Notes: generated by a model from the letters alone, not told the origin. A stretch of 34,916 nt of DNA from Acidovorax sp. HMWF029 (GCF_003060895.1 NZ_QAIH01000225.1:1-34916), one strand, 5' to 3'; counted from the stretch's first letter, positions 1-9,232 are shown. Numbers and translations are program-made.

Positions 1-98
1 ATGTAGGGTGAGTGTGCAACCGCTTAATGCACAGTTTCTTCGCGCCCAGTCAGCGATCCATTCACCAACCTTAGAAACAGCCCGTGTTGTGCAACCCA

Positions 99-404
99 TC
101 AGGGCACACGTTTTTTGCGAAGCGTCAGGAGAGCAGCCACGGGCCAAGCTGTTGTCACACAAACCCAACCAAGCGGTGACCAGATCATGTGACGCCCCAG
201 AAATTCCACGTCGTGCAACCCTAGGTAGCGACCAAGCCAATTTGGGCCGAACAACAAAACAGCAACCGTCAAGACCACCGAGAGCAGCACCAAGGCAACC
301 TGAGGACGAACTCCACGCTCGAACCTCCACATCAAAGTACCGCCAACCAGTAATGGAGGCAGCATGACCCAAAGGACGAGTATTGCGAACTCTGATTTAG
401 TCAC
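99..404 (-). CDS. Small predicted membrane protein, unrecognised
   Basis: This 101-residue protein is not one I recognise. Three hydrophobic segments are visible at about residues 7-25, 35-53 and 77-95. They are separated by a basic loop (RFER) and followed by a basic tail (RKKR), so a small inner-membrane protein is plausible. The start is a GTG at 402-404 with only a weak purine stretch (TTGAGATC) before it. It lies 70 bases downstream of the other small minus-strand gene (475-765) and may be co-transcribed with it. The surrounding DNA is visibly lower in GC than the rest of the window. The opposite strand also carries an open frame (8-367), but that product looks like non-coding translation. 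Function unknown. Confidence 0.5.
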   Translation of the reverse strand: MTKSEFAILVLWVMLPPLLVGGTLMWRFERGVRPQVALVLLSVVLTVAVLLFGPNWLGRYLGLHDVEFLGRHMIWSPLGWVCVTTAWPVAALLTLRKKRVP

Positions 405-474
405 GATCTCAAACGTCTGCTTCTGGCCGCTCTAGGTCCCAGCTGTGACATGCCGAAGGACCCAAAACAGCAAT

Positions 475-765
475 TTACACGGTGGTTCGACAGGCCATCA
501 GACCTCTCAGCGACAGTTGGAAAAGTATGTGCTGAGCACAGGCGTCAGGGTCGTCAATACATTCGCAAGGTCCAAGGGGCAGTGCGGTTGATATCGGGTC
601 TTTAAAAATCTGTGCAGACCGCTTGGCACCTAGCGGCGCTCTAATCTCGACATGCCCGTCCTGGAACTGCAATGGGATATGAATGCAGTCATGAAAAAGC
701 AAACTCTGCACCCCTGCCGCCACTAAACCTGCGTGGAGTTCATCAAGACCATCGGGGCTTTGCAT
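475..765 (-). CDS. Small protein of unknown function
   Basis: A 96-residue reading frame starts at an ATG preceded by a good ribosome binding site (GGAGA, 8 bases upstream), which is the best argument that it is real. The product has no signal peptide or membrane segment. It has a mixed soluble composition with four cysteines, three of them in the second half (an ECIDDPDAC stretch at about residues 68-76). I do not recognise the family. It sits upstream of the small membrane protein at 99-404 on the same strand and downstream of the aminotransferase gene. The DNA here is poorer in GC than the housekeeping genes to the right, which could indicate acquired sequence. Confidence 0.5.
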   Translation of the reverse strand: MQSPDGLDELHAGLVAAGVQSLLFHDCIHIPLQFQDGHVEIRAPLGAKRSAQIFKDPISTALPLGPCECIDDPDACAQHILFQLSLRGLMACRTTV

Positions 766-893
766 GTGTCGATTCTCCGTTGAGAAGTTACGCCGACCGT
801 CTGTTTTTCGTCAACAACGAACGGTGGCCCAGTTCGAAGCCAACCGTCCGGCGTCGGTTTTAGTTTGATCTACACCCGACCAGCTGAGCTGGT

Positions 894-2120
894 TCAAGCT
901 GACGCCACCGTTGGCACCTTCAACAAACCATCCGCCTTGAACATGGCACGAATCCCCCGCACCGCCTGCCGAATCCGCGCCTCGTTCTCGATCAGCGCAA
1001 AGCGCACGTACTCATCCCCCTGGTCGCCAAACCCGATGCCCGGCGACACGCACACCTTGGCCTTGTCGAGCAACTGCCGCGCAAACTCCAGCGACCCCAG
1101 CGCCCGATACGGCTCGGGGATGCGGGCCCAGATGTACATGCTGGCCTTGGGGCAGTCCACAGCCCAGCCGGATTCGGTGAGGCCCTTGTAGAGCACGTCG
1201 CGGCGGCGCTGGTACTGGGCGGCGATGTCTTTCACGCACTGTTGGTCGCCTTCCAGCGCGGCAATGGCGGCCACCTGCAGGGGGGTGAAGGTGCCGTAGT
1301 CGTGGTAGCTCTTGATGCGGGCGAGCGCCGCCACCAGGTCGGGGTTGCCCACCATGAAGCCCACGCGCCAGCCGGCCATGTTGTAGCTTTTGCTCAGGGT
1401 GAAAAACTCCACCGCCACATCCTTGGCGCCGGGCACTTCCATGATGCTGGGGGCGCGGTAGCCGTCGTACACGATGTCGGCGTAGGCCAGGTCGTGCACC
1501 ACCAGGATGTCGTGCTTCTTGGCCAGGGCGATCACGCGCTCGAAGAAGCCCTGGTCCACGCACTGCGTGGTGGGGTTGCTGGGGAAGCCAAAGATCATCA
1601 TCTTGGGCTTGGGGTAGCTGCCGCGGATGGCCTTTTCCAGCTCGGCAAAAAAGTCCACGTCGGGCGCCACGGGCACGCTGCGGATGTCGGCACCGGCAAT
1701 CACCGCACCGTAGATGTGGATGGGGTAGCTCGGGTCCGGCACCAGAACGGTGTCGCCCCGGTCCAGCGTGGCCAGCATCAGGTGGGCCAGGCCTTCCTTG
1801 GAGCCGATGGTGACGATGGCCTCGGTGTCGGGGTTGATGTCCACCGCGTAGCGGTCTTTGTACCAGTGGCTGATGGCGCGGCGCAGGCGCGGGATGCCTT
1901 TGCTGGCGCTGTAGCCGTGGGTGTCGGGCCGCTGGGCCACTTCGGTGAGCTTGGCGACGATGTGCGGCGGCGTGGCCCCGTCGGGGTTGCCCATGCTCAT
2001 GTCGATGATGTCTTCGCCCCGGCGGCGGGCGGCGAGTTTGAGCTCTGCCGTGATGTTGAAGACGTAGGGAGGGAGACGATCAATGCGCGCAAAACGGCGC
2101 TTGCCCTGCGATGCAGACAT
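894..2120 (-). CDS. alaC: PLP-dependent aminotransferase, AlaC type (glutamate-pyruvate aminotransferase)
   Basis: A 408-residue fold-type I aminotransferase, close in length to E. coli AlaC (about 412). AlaC-type enzymes move the amino group between glutamate and pyruvate to make alanine in the cytoplasm. Visible landmarks are the GNPDG stretch near residue 45, the SNPTTQ motif with the cofactor-contacting Asn at about residue 182, Asp210 and Tyr213 (HDLAYAD), the Schiff-base lysine K244 in SLSK-like [12 protein letters not shown], and Arg252. The start is ATG at 2118-2120. The cyclase gene lies upstream on the same strand with a 239-base gap, so separate transcription is likely. In related genomes, from memory, this gene is followed by hom and thrC; here two unknown small genes follow. 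AlaC is the best call, but substrate specificity cannot be read from sequence. Confidence 0.85.
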   Translation of the reverse strand: MSASQGKRRFARIDRLPPYVFNITAELKLAARRRGEDIIDMSMGNPDGATPPHIVAKLTEVAQRPDTHGYSASKGIPRLRRAISHWYKDRYAVDINPDTEAIVTIGSKEGLAHLMLATLDRGDTVLVPDPSYPIHIYGAVIAGADIRSVPVAPDVDFFAELEKAIRGSYPKPKMMIFGFPSNPTTQCVDQGFFERVIALAKKHDILVVHDLAYADIVYDGYRAPSIMEVPGAKDVAVEFFTLSKSYNMAGWRVGFMVGNPDLVAALARIKSYHDYGTFTPLQVAAIAALEGDQQCVKDIAAQYQRRRDVLYKGLTESGWAVDCPKASMYIWARIPEPYRALGSLEFARQLLDKAKVCVSPGIGFGDQGDEYVRFALIENEARIRQAVRGIRAMFKADGLLKVPTVASA

Positions 2121-2316
2121 GCGGTGTGACTTTCACGTAAGCGCCCGGAACCGTCCGAGCGACGTGGCTGGCAGAAAGGCCGGCCCGCAGCCAATGTAGC
2201 GCAAGCGGCTTGCTGCGTTCCAGCACTTTGTGCGCGGTGTGGCGGCAATGCAGCAGGTGTGACTATGGCGCGCAGGCTTTACTTTCTGCGAAGAACGCAT
2301 AAACGCGCCCCCACCG

Positions 2317-2332
2317 CCCCAGCATGTTGGGG
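2317..2332 (-). terminator. Possible hairpin after the cyclase gene
   Basis: CCCCA and TGGGG form a 5-bp stem around a 6-base loop, about 30 bases past the cyclase stop codon on the minus strand. No clear T tract follows, so Rho-independent termination is only a weak possibility. Confidence 0.25.
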
Positions 2333-2359
2333 TGTTGATCGCCCCCGGGCGCAACCGCG

Positions 2360-3469
2360 TCAGTGCGCCACGAGCAACTGCACAAACATCTGCACCTTGG
2401 CGTGGCATTCGGCGCTGATCGAGGTGAACTCCATCCCTGCCACCCACTCATCGCCCTCCTGTTTGAGGGTGATGACCCGCGCATACACATCGGCCACGCG
2501 GTAGTCCACAAGCGGCAGCTCAAATTCCAGCTTGATCTCACTGTGCGGTTCCAACGGCTCGATCAGCTCCACCAGCAATCCGTGGTAGCCGATGTCGCGG
2601 ATGGCGCCGTGCACGATATGAGGCACCACAATCTTGTCCTGCACGCGTTGGCATAGACAGGGCAGGCGCGCATCCACGCGGTGGCTGCGGCGGAACTCCT
2701 GGCGAGGCACCTTGAGCTTGTGCGATGGAATGGCAATCAGCTCACGCAAGCTGACAGGCTGCGTGCGGCCCTTGACGTAGACCTGCATGGGAGCCGACGC
2801 TGAAACCAGGCCCCAGCAACGCTGATACGTCGTGTCGCTGATGAGCACCTGGCCACGCAGGCTCAGCGCCTCAATGCGCGAAGCCAGGTTGACCGCCTCG
2901 CCGATCACGGTGTATTCGGAATACACGTCAGAGCCGAAACGCCCCGCCATCACCGTGCCCGTGTTCACGCCAATGCCGAGAAAGACTTCGGGCAGCCGCT
3001 CGCGCAAATGCGCGAGGTTCAGCTCGCGCATGGCCATCTGCATCTCTACTGCGCACAGGAGCGCGCGGTCCACATCGTCGTCGCGGGCCACAGGCGCGCC
3101 AAACAGCACCATGATCGAGTCGCCCATGAACTTGTCGATGCTGCCCTGGTATTTGAAAACCACCTCGGACAGACGCGCCAGGCATCGGTTGAGCGCGGCA
3201 ATGACAACCGCAGCAGGCTGTGAGCCCGACAGCGCAGTGAATCCACGCAGGTCGGCCAGCAAAATGGTGACCTCGCGCGTCGCCACGTTCAGTCCCTCGG
3301 CGGCCACACCATCGGGGCTTTGCATGCCATGCAGGATGCTGGCCATCTCGGCCTGTGCCGCTTCGGAAAGGGACGCTCCGGTCTCGCGCTCGATCAGCGA
3401 CTGCAGGCGGCGCACGGCATCGTGGTGGAATTCTTTGTTCATGGGCAATGGGGCAGGCAACGGGAGCAT
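2360..3469 (-). CDS. Class III adenylate cyclase with C-terminal PilZ domain
   Basis: A 369-residue protein with two recognisable parts. Residues about 62-240 form a class III cyclase domain. The metal-binding aspartates are D73 (LLADLRGFT) and D117 (DKFMGDS), the purine-selecting pair is K113 and T187 (YTVIG), and the transition-state pair is N194 and R198 (AVNLASR). The K/T pair favours ATP, so cAMP is the likely product. Residues about 256-365 resemble PilZ: RxxxR at 260-264 (RRSHR) and a D-x-G-x-x-G variant at 292-297 (DIGYHG), where the canonical motif has Ser in place of the first Gly. That arrangement would let c-di-GMP control cAMP synthesis. No membrane segment is seen. The start could instead be the ATG at 3442; neither has a strong ribosome binding site. 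Confidence 0.8.
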   Translation of the reverse strand: MLPLPAPLPMNKEFHHDAVRRLQSLIERETGASLSEAAQAEMASILHGMQSPDGVAAEGLNVATREVTILLADLRGFTALSGSQPAAVVIAALNRCLARLSEVVFKYQGSIDKFMGDSIMVLFGAPVARDDDVDRALLCAVEMQMAMRELNLAHLRERLPEVFLGIGVNTGTVMAGRFGSDVYSEYTVIGEAVNLASRIEALSLRGQVLISDTTYQRCWGLVSASAPMQVYVKGRTQPVSLRELIAIPSHKLKVPRQEFRRSHRVDARLPCLCQRVQDKIVVPHIVHGAIRDIGYHGLLVELIEPLEPHSEIKLEFELPLVDYRVADVYARVITLKQEGDEWVAGMEFTSISAECHAKVQMFVQLLVAH

Positions 3470-3484
3470 GGAAAGCGGGGGCTG

Positions 3485-3576
3485 GGGTTGACCTGCATAA
3501 CTCCCTGTGGTCCGTGATTGCGCAGCCTCGGGCGGTCCGCACTATCACCGACTCAAGGGGTTTTGCAGGTCAACCC
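3485..3576. repeat. 92-bp element with 13-bp perfect terminal inverted repeats
   Basis: GGGTTGACCTGCA at 3485-3497 is matched exactly in inverse orientation at 3564-3576. Inside, 3492-3540 is 42/49 identical, without gaps, to the reverse complement of 10544-10592. This looks like a small dispersed non-coding element (REP- or MITE-like) sitting upstream of the cyclase gene. No open frame lies inside it. Confidence 0.75.
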
Positions 3577-4110
3577 AAACACCCTTTACACGCCGTTCAG
3601 GATAGGCGCGCCCCAAAAATCGGTCAACCGGGCATTCCATCCTGGGATAACCCCACTACAGGCGGTGAGTCCTGCTCCAGCACCTCTCCGAGACACGGAA
3701 AAATCCTCCATCACAGAGGAAAAATCGCATGCGCCCTCCAGGGACACGATTAGTGGGAGCCTGCGAGAAATCAGGCCGCTTCGCCGATTTCGCCGTTTTC
3801 GCCGGCTTACCCAACAGTAAACAATAGTTAACCGCCAGAAAAAGCGGCATCTACCCACCTGCAGCGTTGCCATACGATTTGGGCCGTGAACCATGGAGCT
3901 CCCCCCCCCCGATCCATACGTAAAAAGTTCCCAGTTGCCCGGTCATAGTCCCACCGCATTGCGCTTCGCTCAGGCCCGGCCGCCGCAATGCCCAGGGGTT
4001 CCTCACTCAACCCCATCAAGTTGTCATCACTGCCATGCCACAGACGGCCCGACACTGCCGTGCCCGCACGGCTGGCCCACAGACCCGGCGGGGGCTACAG
4101 AAAGCAGGAG
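3577..4110. other. Gene-poor stretch with a C10 tract
   Basis: I see no convincing gene here. The open frames on both strands have no ribosome binding site or recognisable product. The stretch holds CG-rich short repeats (GCCGATTTCGCCGTTTTCGCC near 3782), a run of ten C at 3901-3910, and an inverted repeat CATTGCG/CGCAATG at 3957-3963 and 3984-3990 that could form a stem just past the lipid kinase gene. Confidence 0.5.
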
Positions 4111-5217
4111 TCATGCACATGGCCAGACAGCAACATCTGAGCCCCGGCAAGGCGCTATCGCTCCGAGGCCTTGTGCGCTCGGCGGGGCAGTGGGCATGGT
4201 CACTACTGCCTGTGAAGGCTGCGGAGCAGCATCGTGCACAGAAGGCGATGGCGCCACCAGCCACAGCGGCCGTGTGCCCACCCGAAAGTGCAGTGGTGGT
4301 GCCATCCACTCCCGCTCACCATCAAACGCTACCTTGACCTGCGGAGGGCGCCAGCTGGACGGCGCCACGGTCAGCTCGGTGCAGGCAATGCTGGTCACGG
4401 CGCTATCCCTGTCCAGCTGGCCGGTGGCTGCGTTCCACACCGTGCGCGCTATGGCACTGCGGTTCTGGGGCTTCAGCATCACCACCGCCAGGTGCCCACC
4501 GTCTGCCACTTGCTGGGCCTGCGGCAGGCCCATGCGGTCAAGCTGCAACGGGTTGTTGCCCACAAACAGGGTGGTGACCAGATGCTCCTCATGCCGCACC
4601 TCGGCACCATGCTGGGTGGTCATCACCACACGCCAGCGCCTGCCAGCTGCGGGGCGGAACAGGCTCCACACCGCCGATGCCACCGCCACCCCGCGCGACC
4701 GGCCAAAACGCAGGGAAGCCCGCTCGCGCTCAGCCAGCAGCTTGGGGTACAGGCCCACGCTGGCGTTAACAACAAACATGCGGTGGTTCACGTACCCCAC
4801 CTGCACGGGACGCAGATCCCCAGCGTGCAGGGCCTGCAGCAGGTCTTGCACAGACTGCTCCGGGTCCAGCGCCAGTCCATTTTCGCGGCTGAAGTAGTTG
4901 AAGGTGCCCATGGGCACCACCCCCATGGGTACACCCGCGTGCAGCGCAGCTGCAGCTACGGCGTTGATGGTCCCATCGCCACCTGCGGCCACCACCAGGC
5001 CGCCGTCAGTGCGCGCGGCCTCGGCAGCGTTGCGGGCCAGCTGCACGATGTCACCGCGCTGGCGGGGCACATGCCACACGAGGTTGTGCGCCTGCAGTGC
5101 AGACACGCCTTCGAGCGTGGCACGCAGCAGGTCCAGGTCGGCCCCAGGCCGCTTGGGCACCACAAGGTGAATAGGGCCACGGGGCTGTGGAGGATGAGGG
5201 CAGTCAGACGCGAGCAT
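4111..5217 (-). CDS. Diacylglycerol-kinase-family lipid kinase (YegS/DagK-like)
   Basis: A 368-residue protein of the DAGK catalytic family, which phosphorylates lipids such as diacylglycerol, or sometimes sphingosine, using ATP. The nucleotide-binding GGDGT motif is at residues 79-83 followed by IN. The second signature (P-x-GTFNYFSR) is at 102-111. The C-terminal half has the usual beta-sandwich pattern, ending in a proline- and alanine-rich tail of about 45 residues that looks unstructured. The ATG at 5215-5217 is chosen because the 122 residues encoded upstream in the same frame look non-coding and run into the divergent gene. It is divergent from a PAP2 phosphatase at 5460, so the pair may set a phospholipid phosphorylation balance. 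Exact lipid substrate unknown. Confidence 0.8.
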   Translation of the reverse strand: MLASDCPHPPQPRGPIHLVVPKRPGADLDLLRATLEGVSALQAHNLVWHVPRQRGDIVQLARNAAEAARTDGGLVVAAGGDGTINAVAAAALHAGVPMGVVPMGTFNYFSRENGLALDPEQSVQDLLQALHAGDLRPVQVGYVNHRMFVVNASVGLYPKLLAERERASLRFGRSRGVAVASAVWSLFRPAAGRRWRVVMTTQHGAEVRHEEHLVTTLFVGNNPLQLDRMGLPQAQQVADGGHLAVVMLKPQNRSAIARTVWNAATGQLDRDSAVTSIACTELTVAPSSWRPPQVKVAFDGEREWMAPPLHFRVGTRPLWLVAPSPSVHDAAPQPSQAVVTMPTAPPSAQGLGAIAPCRGSDVAVWPCA

Positions 5218-5459
5218 GCAAAACTCTGCAACAAACAGGAGCAACCCCACATTGGGAAGGGGTGGGAACCGCGGGGTGACACATGGTCGCGGTCGGGTTC
5301 GGCGCTTGCAGCCAGTCGCAGCGCATTTGAGCCCAATACACCCACCATGGCGCGGGCTGCTGGGAACTTCGGTACAACCTGCGGGTTCATTCCTTGTGCA
5401 TTGCAGCTGACTGCATCTGCAAAAAATGGAAACCGAAAAGAGAAAGACTACCCCGCACC

Positions 5460-6332
5460 ATGACGACACCCCCTCCCGCTGCCATATCCACAGCATCCGA
5501 TCTTGGCACCCTGCTGGCGCAATACCCTGTAGGCTGGTGGTTGGCTGGCATGCTGTCCATGGCGCTGCTGGGCGCCTGCGCACTGGCGGGCCTGCGCACC
5601 CTGCGAAAAAAAGCGGGGCCGCCGCTGCTCCGGCTCTTTCCGGCCCAGGCGCGCACCCTCATGCTGGCAGCCATGGCAACATCGGCCTGCACATTGGTGC
5701 TGGCGGGCGCCACCATGGCAGAACTGGCTGAAAGCGGTCGTGCCCAAGGCCCGTGGGGCGTACTCGACGACACCATTGCAGCCCACCTGCGTGCCGAGGC
5801 CGACACCGCCGTGCTGCAGATGTTTGCCACGCTCACCCACCTGGGCGACACCTGGGTGTTGGCAGCCCTGACCCTGGCAGTGGCGGTCGCACTGTGGTTG
5901 CGCCAGCACAAAATTCTGGCCACAGGCTGGCTGGTGGCCATGGCAGGCAATGGCGCGTTGACCAAGGTGCTGAAAAATCTGTTCGAACGAGTGCGGCCCG
6001 AGCACACGCATGGCCTTGCCGAGGCCAGCGGCTACAGCTTTCCCAGCGGGCACAGCAGTGCATCGATGGTGGCCTATGCCATGCTGGCCTACTTGGCCAC
6101 GCGGCTGCTACCGCGTGTGTGGCACCTGCCCGCTGCGATGGTGGCCGGTGCACTCATTTTTACCACGGGCTGGAGCCGCATCGTGCTGCAGGTGCACTAC
6201 GCCAGCGATGTGCTGGCAGGGTGGCTGGTGGGCGGTACCTGGATGGTATGCACGGTGCTGATCATGGAGAGCGTTTCGCACTGGCGACGCGCAGCCCCCA
6301 TGCCAGTCCGCAGCCAGAATGGCGCAGTGTGA
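5460..6332 (+). CDS. PAP2-family membrane phosphatase
   Basis: A 290-residue membrane protein with the complete PAP2 signature: KxxxxxxRP at residues 172-180, PSGH at 195-198, and SRxxxxxHxxxD with R240, H246 and D250. These residues form the phosphohistidine active site of enzymes that dephosphorylate phosphatidate, undecaprenyl pyrophosphate or related lipid phosphates. About six hydrophobic segments are visible (near 25-46, 64-84, 128-148, 152-166, 205-236 and 250-270). I chose the ATG at 5460; an in-frame start at 5394 would add 22 residues of unlikely composition. It is divergent from a lipid kinase and ends one base from the stop codon of the convergent hydrolase gene. The substrate cannot be named from sequence. 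Confidence 0.85.
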   Translation: MTTPPPAAISTASDLGTLLAQYPVGWWLAGMLSMALLGACALAGLRTLRKKAGPPLLRLFPAQARTLMLAAMATSACTLVLAGATMAELAESGRAQGPWGVLDDTIAAHLRAEADTAVLQMFATLTHLGDTWVLAALTLAVAVALWLRQHKILATGWLVAMAGNGALTKVLKNLFERVRPEHTHGLAEASGYSFPSGHSSASMVAYAMLAYLATRLLPRVWHLPAAMVAGALIFTTGWSRIVLQVHYASDVLAGWLVGGTWMVCTVLIMESVSHWRRAAPMPVRSQNGAV

Positions 6333-6333
6333 C

Positions 6334-8187
6334 TCAGTGGTTTTTCACCAGGGGCAAGACCAGACGGGAGGCAGTTCTGCCGCCAGTATGGACACTGTTG
6401 CGCGCCACCGCACGTGGCCCTGCGCCCGCCTCTGGTGCGCCAGTGTTGGGATTGACGTCGAACCTGGGGAAGTTGCTGCTGGAAATGTCCAGCCTTATCC
6501 GATGGCCCTTGCGGAAAAGGTTGGAGGTGGGCATCGGCTCTATGGTGATCTGCACCACCTCGCCAGGACTCATCATCTGCGGCGTTTCCCAGGATCGCCG
6601 GTATCGACATCGCATGATGCCGTCCGTCAGGTTCATCGCATAGCCCTGTGGGTAATCCTCGCTGGGCGGATACTGGTCGATGAGCTTGGCGGTGAAGTCC
6701 GTGTCAAGGGCGGTGGAAGATACCCACAACTCCATCACAATAGGCCCCGTCACCTCCATATCGGCCTCCAGCGCAGGAGTCTGGAAAACGAGCACATCAC
6801 TCCGATCCGCCAAGGGGCCATAGGGCTCCTGCGCCCCGAAAACATCAGCGCTGGTGCGCTGGTCATAGGCGCCAGCCACCATCAGAGGCTCTCCGGAAGT
6901 GACTGAACCACCGATGGTAGGCACAGGGTGGGCGGGGTCGAACCAGAAGCTCAGCGCTTCATCGCTTTGAGGCTGCACGGGGGACAGGGAGCCGTCTGCT
7001 CCGAGGTACCAGGGCATGAACTCCGTTCCCGGCACAGGCCATCCGCACGCACTGCACCATACGCCGCCATGGTCCAACCGCCCGGCCGGTGTGCTGCGCC
7101 CCGAACCACCGCCCATACGAAAATAGCGCACGGCGTCGCGCATCTGTGATGACGCCGACTTGCCCTTGAGCCAATGGTCGAACCAGGACAGCCGCATGTG
7201 CACGTAGTCCTGTGCCAGCGAGCCATCGAGCACTGCTGCGGGGCCAAAGTCCACGTTCCCCGCCCAAGGCACGCTGCGCTCGCCATGGGTCCAGGGGCCA
7301 AGCACCATGCGCACGCGGGCATCGCCACGCTCAGAGAGCCCCAGATAGTTATCTGTAGTGGTTTGCGCGTAGGGGTCCCACCAGCCGCACATCATCATGA
7401 CGGCCACTCCATCAAAAGCATCGTAATGGCCGGCTGCATACAGTTCGGGCTGGCGCCAGTATTCGTCGAAGGTACCGCGCTCCCACTGGCCAAAAAGATA
7501 GTCCTCGTACTCAGGCGCCCATTGCAATGGCGAGTCTCCCCGCGTCCAGGGCAACCGCCTGAACCAGTCGCCGATGTCGGTCTGGTCCAGCGCCTGGCGC
7601 GCCGCTGCGCTGATGCGGTTGCTACCGCTGCGGGCATTGCGCAATGCCCAGACCGCCTGCTTCAGCTCGAAAGCCCCGCCATGGCGAATGCCACCACGGT
7701 AGGCATTGGCAAAGCCACCGCACTCCAGGAACATGGCCTTCAACCCGGCAGGCCGCTGACTGGCCAATGCAGTCTGGGTGTGGGCCGCATACGAAAGCCC
7801 ATACGTGCCGATCGCGCCATTGCACCAGGGCTGGGCCATGATCCACTGCATGGTATCGGCGCCATCATGGGCTTCGCCAAGGTACTTGGTGAAATGCCCT
7901 TCAGAATCAAAGCGGCCACGGCAGTCCTGCACGACCACTGCATAACCTTCTTTTGCAAAAAGGGCGGCAACTTCACCGCGCCGCATGGGATGCGGATTGA
8001 GCGCAGTGCGCTCGCGCCGGGTTTCTTCATCCTTGCCGTAAGGCGTGCGTTCCAGCAATACGGGCAGCGGGCCTGGCTTGGGCTCGGGCAGATAGACGTC
8101 AGTGGCGAGGCGAACTCCGTCTCGCACAGGTACCCAGCATGTGTGCCGGGTCACGCCGCCAAAGGAGGCCGTTGAAATCATGCGCAT
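6334..8187 (-). CDS. CocE/NonD-family hydrolase (peptidase S15-like alpha/beta hydrolase)
   Basis: A 617-residue enzyme of the X-Pro dipeptidyl-peptidase/cocaine-esterase group. The N-terminal alpha/beta-hydrolase domain shows the nucleophile S132 in YGLSYAAH, the probable acid D271 in GWWDPY and the histidine H301 in GPWTHGE. From about residue 400 to the end is the beta-rich jelly-roll domain typical of the family, with the LDISSSNFPRFD stretch near residue 575. No signal peptide is seen, so action in the cytoplasm is likely. Members cleave esters or amides, for example glutaryl-7-ACA, cocaine or amino-acid esters. It starts 13 bases after the Bug-protein stop codon and is the last gene of the porin-Bug-hydrolase operon, so it may act on the compound that the operon captures. 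Confidence 0.85.
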   Translation of the reverse strand: MRMISTASFGGVTRHTCWVPVRDGVRLATDVYLPEPKPGPLPVLLERTPYGKDEETRRERTALNPHPMRRGEVAALFAKEGYAVVVQDCRGRFDSEGHFTKYLGEAHDGADTMQWIMAQPWCNGAIGTYGLSYAAHTQTALASQRPAGLKAMFLECGGFANAYRGGIRHGGAFELKQAVWALRNARSGSNRISAAARQALDQTDIGDWFRRLPWTRGDSPLQWAPEYEDYLFGQWERGTFDEYWRQPELYAAGHYDAFDGVAVMMMCGWWDPYAQTTTDNYLGLSERGDARVRMVLGPWTHGERSVPWAGNVDFGPAAVLDGSLAQDYVHMRLSWFDHWLKGKSASSQMRDAVRYFRMGGGSGRSTPAGRLDHGGVWCSACGWPVPGTEFMPWYLGADGSLSPVQPQSDEALSFWFDPAHPVPTIGGSVTSGEPLMVAGAYDQRTSADVFGAQEPYGPLADRSDVLVFQTPALEADMEVTGPIVMELWVSSTALDTDFTAKLIDQYPPSEDYPQGYAMNLTDGIMRCRYRRSWETPQMMSPGEVVQITIEPMPTSNLFRKGHRIRLDISSSNFPRFDVNPNTGAPEAGAGPRAVARNSVHTGGRTASRLVLPLVKNH

Positions 8188-8200
8188 GCGGTGGCCTCAC

Positions 8201-9232
8201 TCAGTCCAGCTTGAGGTTGCGTTCTTTGACCAGCTTGGCCCAACGCGCGGTGTCCTCTTGTATGAAACGAGCAAGCTCCTGCGGCGTTGTGGGCGCAGGC
8301 TCTGCCCCTTGCGCCAGCAGTTGACTTGCAATCTCGGGATCGCCCAGTGCAGCCGCTAGCGCCTTGCTGATGCGATTGACAAGATCCGCCGGCGTCCCCG
8401 TGGGGGCAAACAATGCGTACCAGATGTCGTATTCAAAACCCTTCACACCCGCCTCGGCCATGGTTGGCACATTTGGGAAGGCACGCGACCGCTTGGCGCT
8501 GGCCACCGCGATCGGCACCAACTTTCCGCCCTTGATATGCGGCGCAACACTGGGCACCGCGTTCATGCCAAGCTGCACATGACCGCCTGCCAGTTCGTTC
8601 ACGGCGGGGCCACCGCCTTTGTAGGGAATCTGCACCATGCGGGTGCCCGTGGCAGCCTGGAACATCTCCATCGACAGGTGACCAGGGCTGCCGTTGCCGC
8701 TGGTGCTGTAGTTGAGTTGGCCAGGGTTCTTGCGAGCCAGTTCGACCAGCTCTTGCACCGTGCGAACGTTCAAGCTCGGGTGCGTGGTGAGAATGGGAAT
8801 ATTGATCACCACCCGCCCAACCGGCACGAAGTCACGCGACGGGTTATAGGCGAGTTTGCTGGACAACAGCGGCGCCGTCACCATTCCCGAACCAGCCCCC
8901 AGCAGCAAGGTGTACCCATCAGCCGGCGACGCCGTCACCGACTGGAAGCCGTGCGCACCAGGCCGGTTGTCAACGACGACAGGCTGCCGCCACTGGTCCG
9001 ACATCTTGCGTGCCACCACACGCATGGCTGTGTCGGCTGCTGCCCCTGCAGGAAACGGAACCACGATACGCACGGGCTTCTCGGGGAACTGGGCAGCCTG
9101 CGCAGAAAGGGAAACAACCCACAGCAACACCCCTGACACCAGCCCCGCCGACACGCGCTGCAGGATCGGGTAACGGAAAGCATTGCGAGAAAAGCAGACC
9201 CATGAGGCTGCATCGATGGTTTTAGAAATCAT
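8201..9232 (-). CDS. Bug/TctC-family periplasmic solute-binding protein
   Basis: A 343-residue member of the Bug (TctC) family of periplasmic receptors, abundant in Comamonadaceae and Bordetella, which bind carboxylates, amino acids or similar compounds for tripartite TctAB-type uptake. The signal peptide ends near residue 46-47 (SLSAQA). Mature-protein landmarks are FPEKPVRIVVPFPAGAAAD, then the NRPGAHG, SPADGYTLL and PYKGGGPA loops that contact ligand in this family. The ATG at 9230-9232 is preceded by AGGAG at good spacing and overlaps the porin end by 11 bases, implying translational coupling. No tctA or tctB gene is nearby, so it is an orphan receptor that must share a membrane complex encoded elsewhere or have a sensing role. 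Confidence 0.88.
   Translation of the reverse strand: MISKTIDAASWVCFSRNAFRYPILQRVSAGLVSGVLLWVVSLSAQAAQFPEKPVRIVVPFPAGAAADTAMRVVARKMSDQWRQPVVVDNRPGAHGFQSVTASPADGYTLLLGAGSGMVTAPLLSSKLAYNPSRDFVPVGRVVINIPILTTHPSLNVRTVQELVELARKNPGQLNYSTSGNGSPGHLSMEMFQAATGTRMVQIPYKGGGPAVNELAGGHVQLGMNAVPSVAPHIKGGKLVPIAVASAKRSRAFPNVPTMAEAGVKGFEYDIWYALFAPTGTPADLVNRISKALAAALGDPEIASQLLAQGAEPAPTTPQELARFIQEDTARWAKLVKERNLKLD

Noticed and set aside
748-3326. Exact 19-base match ACCATCGGGGCTTTGCATG at 748-766 and 3308-3326
   Set aside because: Both encode the same MQSPDG peptide in minus-strand frames (gene start at 765 and residues 49-54 of the cyclase). With only two copies and no extension of similarity, I treat it as coincidence.
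3893-4897. 334-codon plus-strand open frame opposite the lipid kinase
   Set aside because: Product is Ser/Arg/Thr/Cys-rich low-complexity and overlaps the kinase, whose GGDGT motif is clear.
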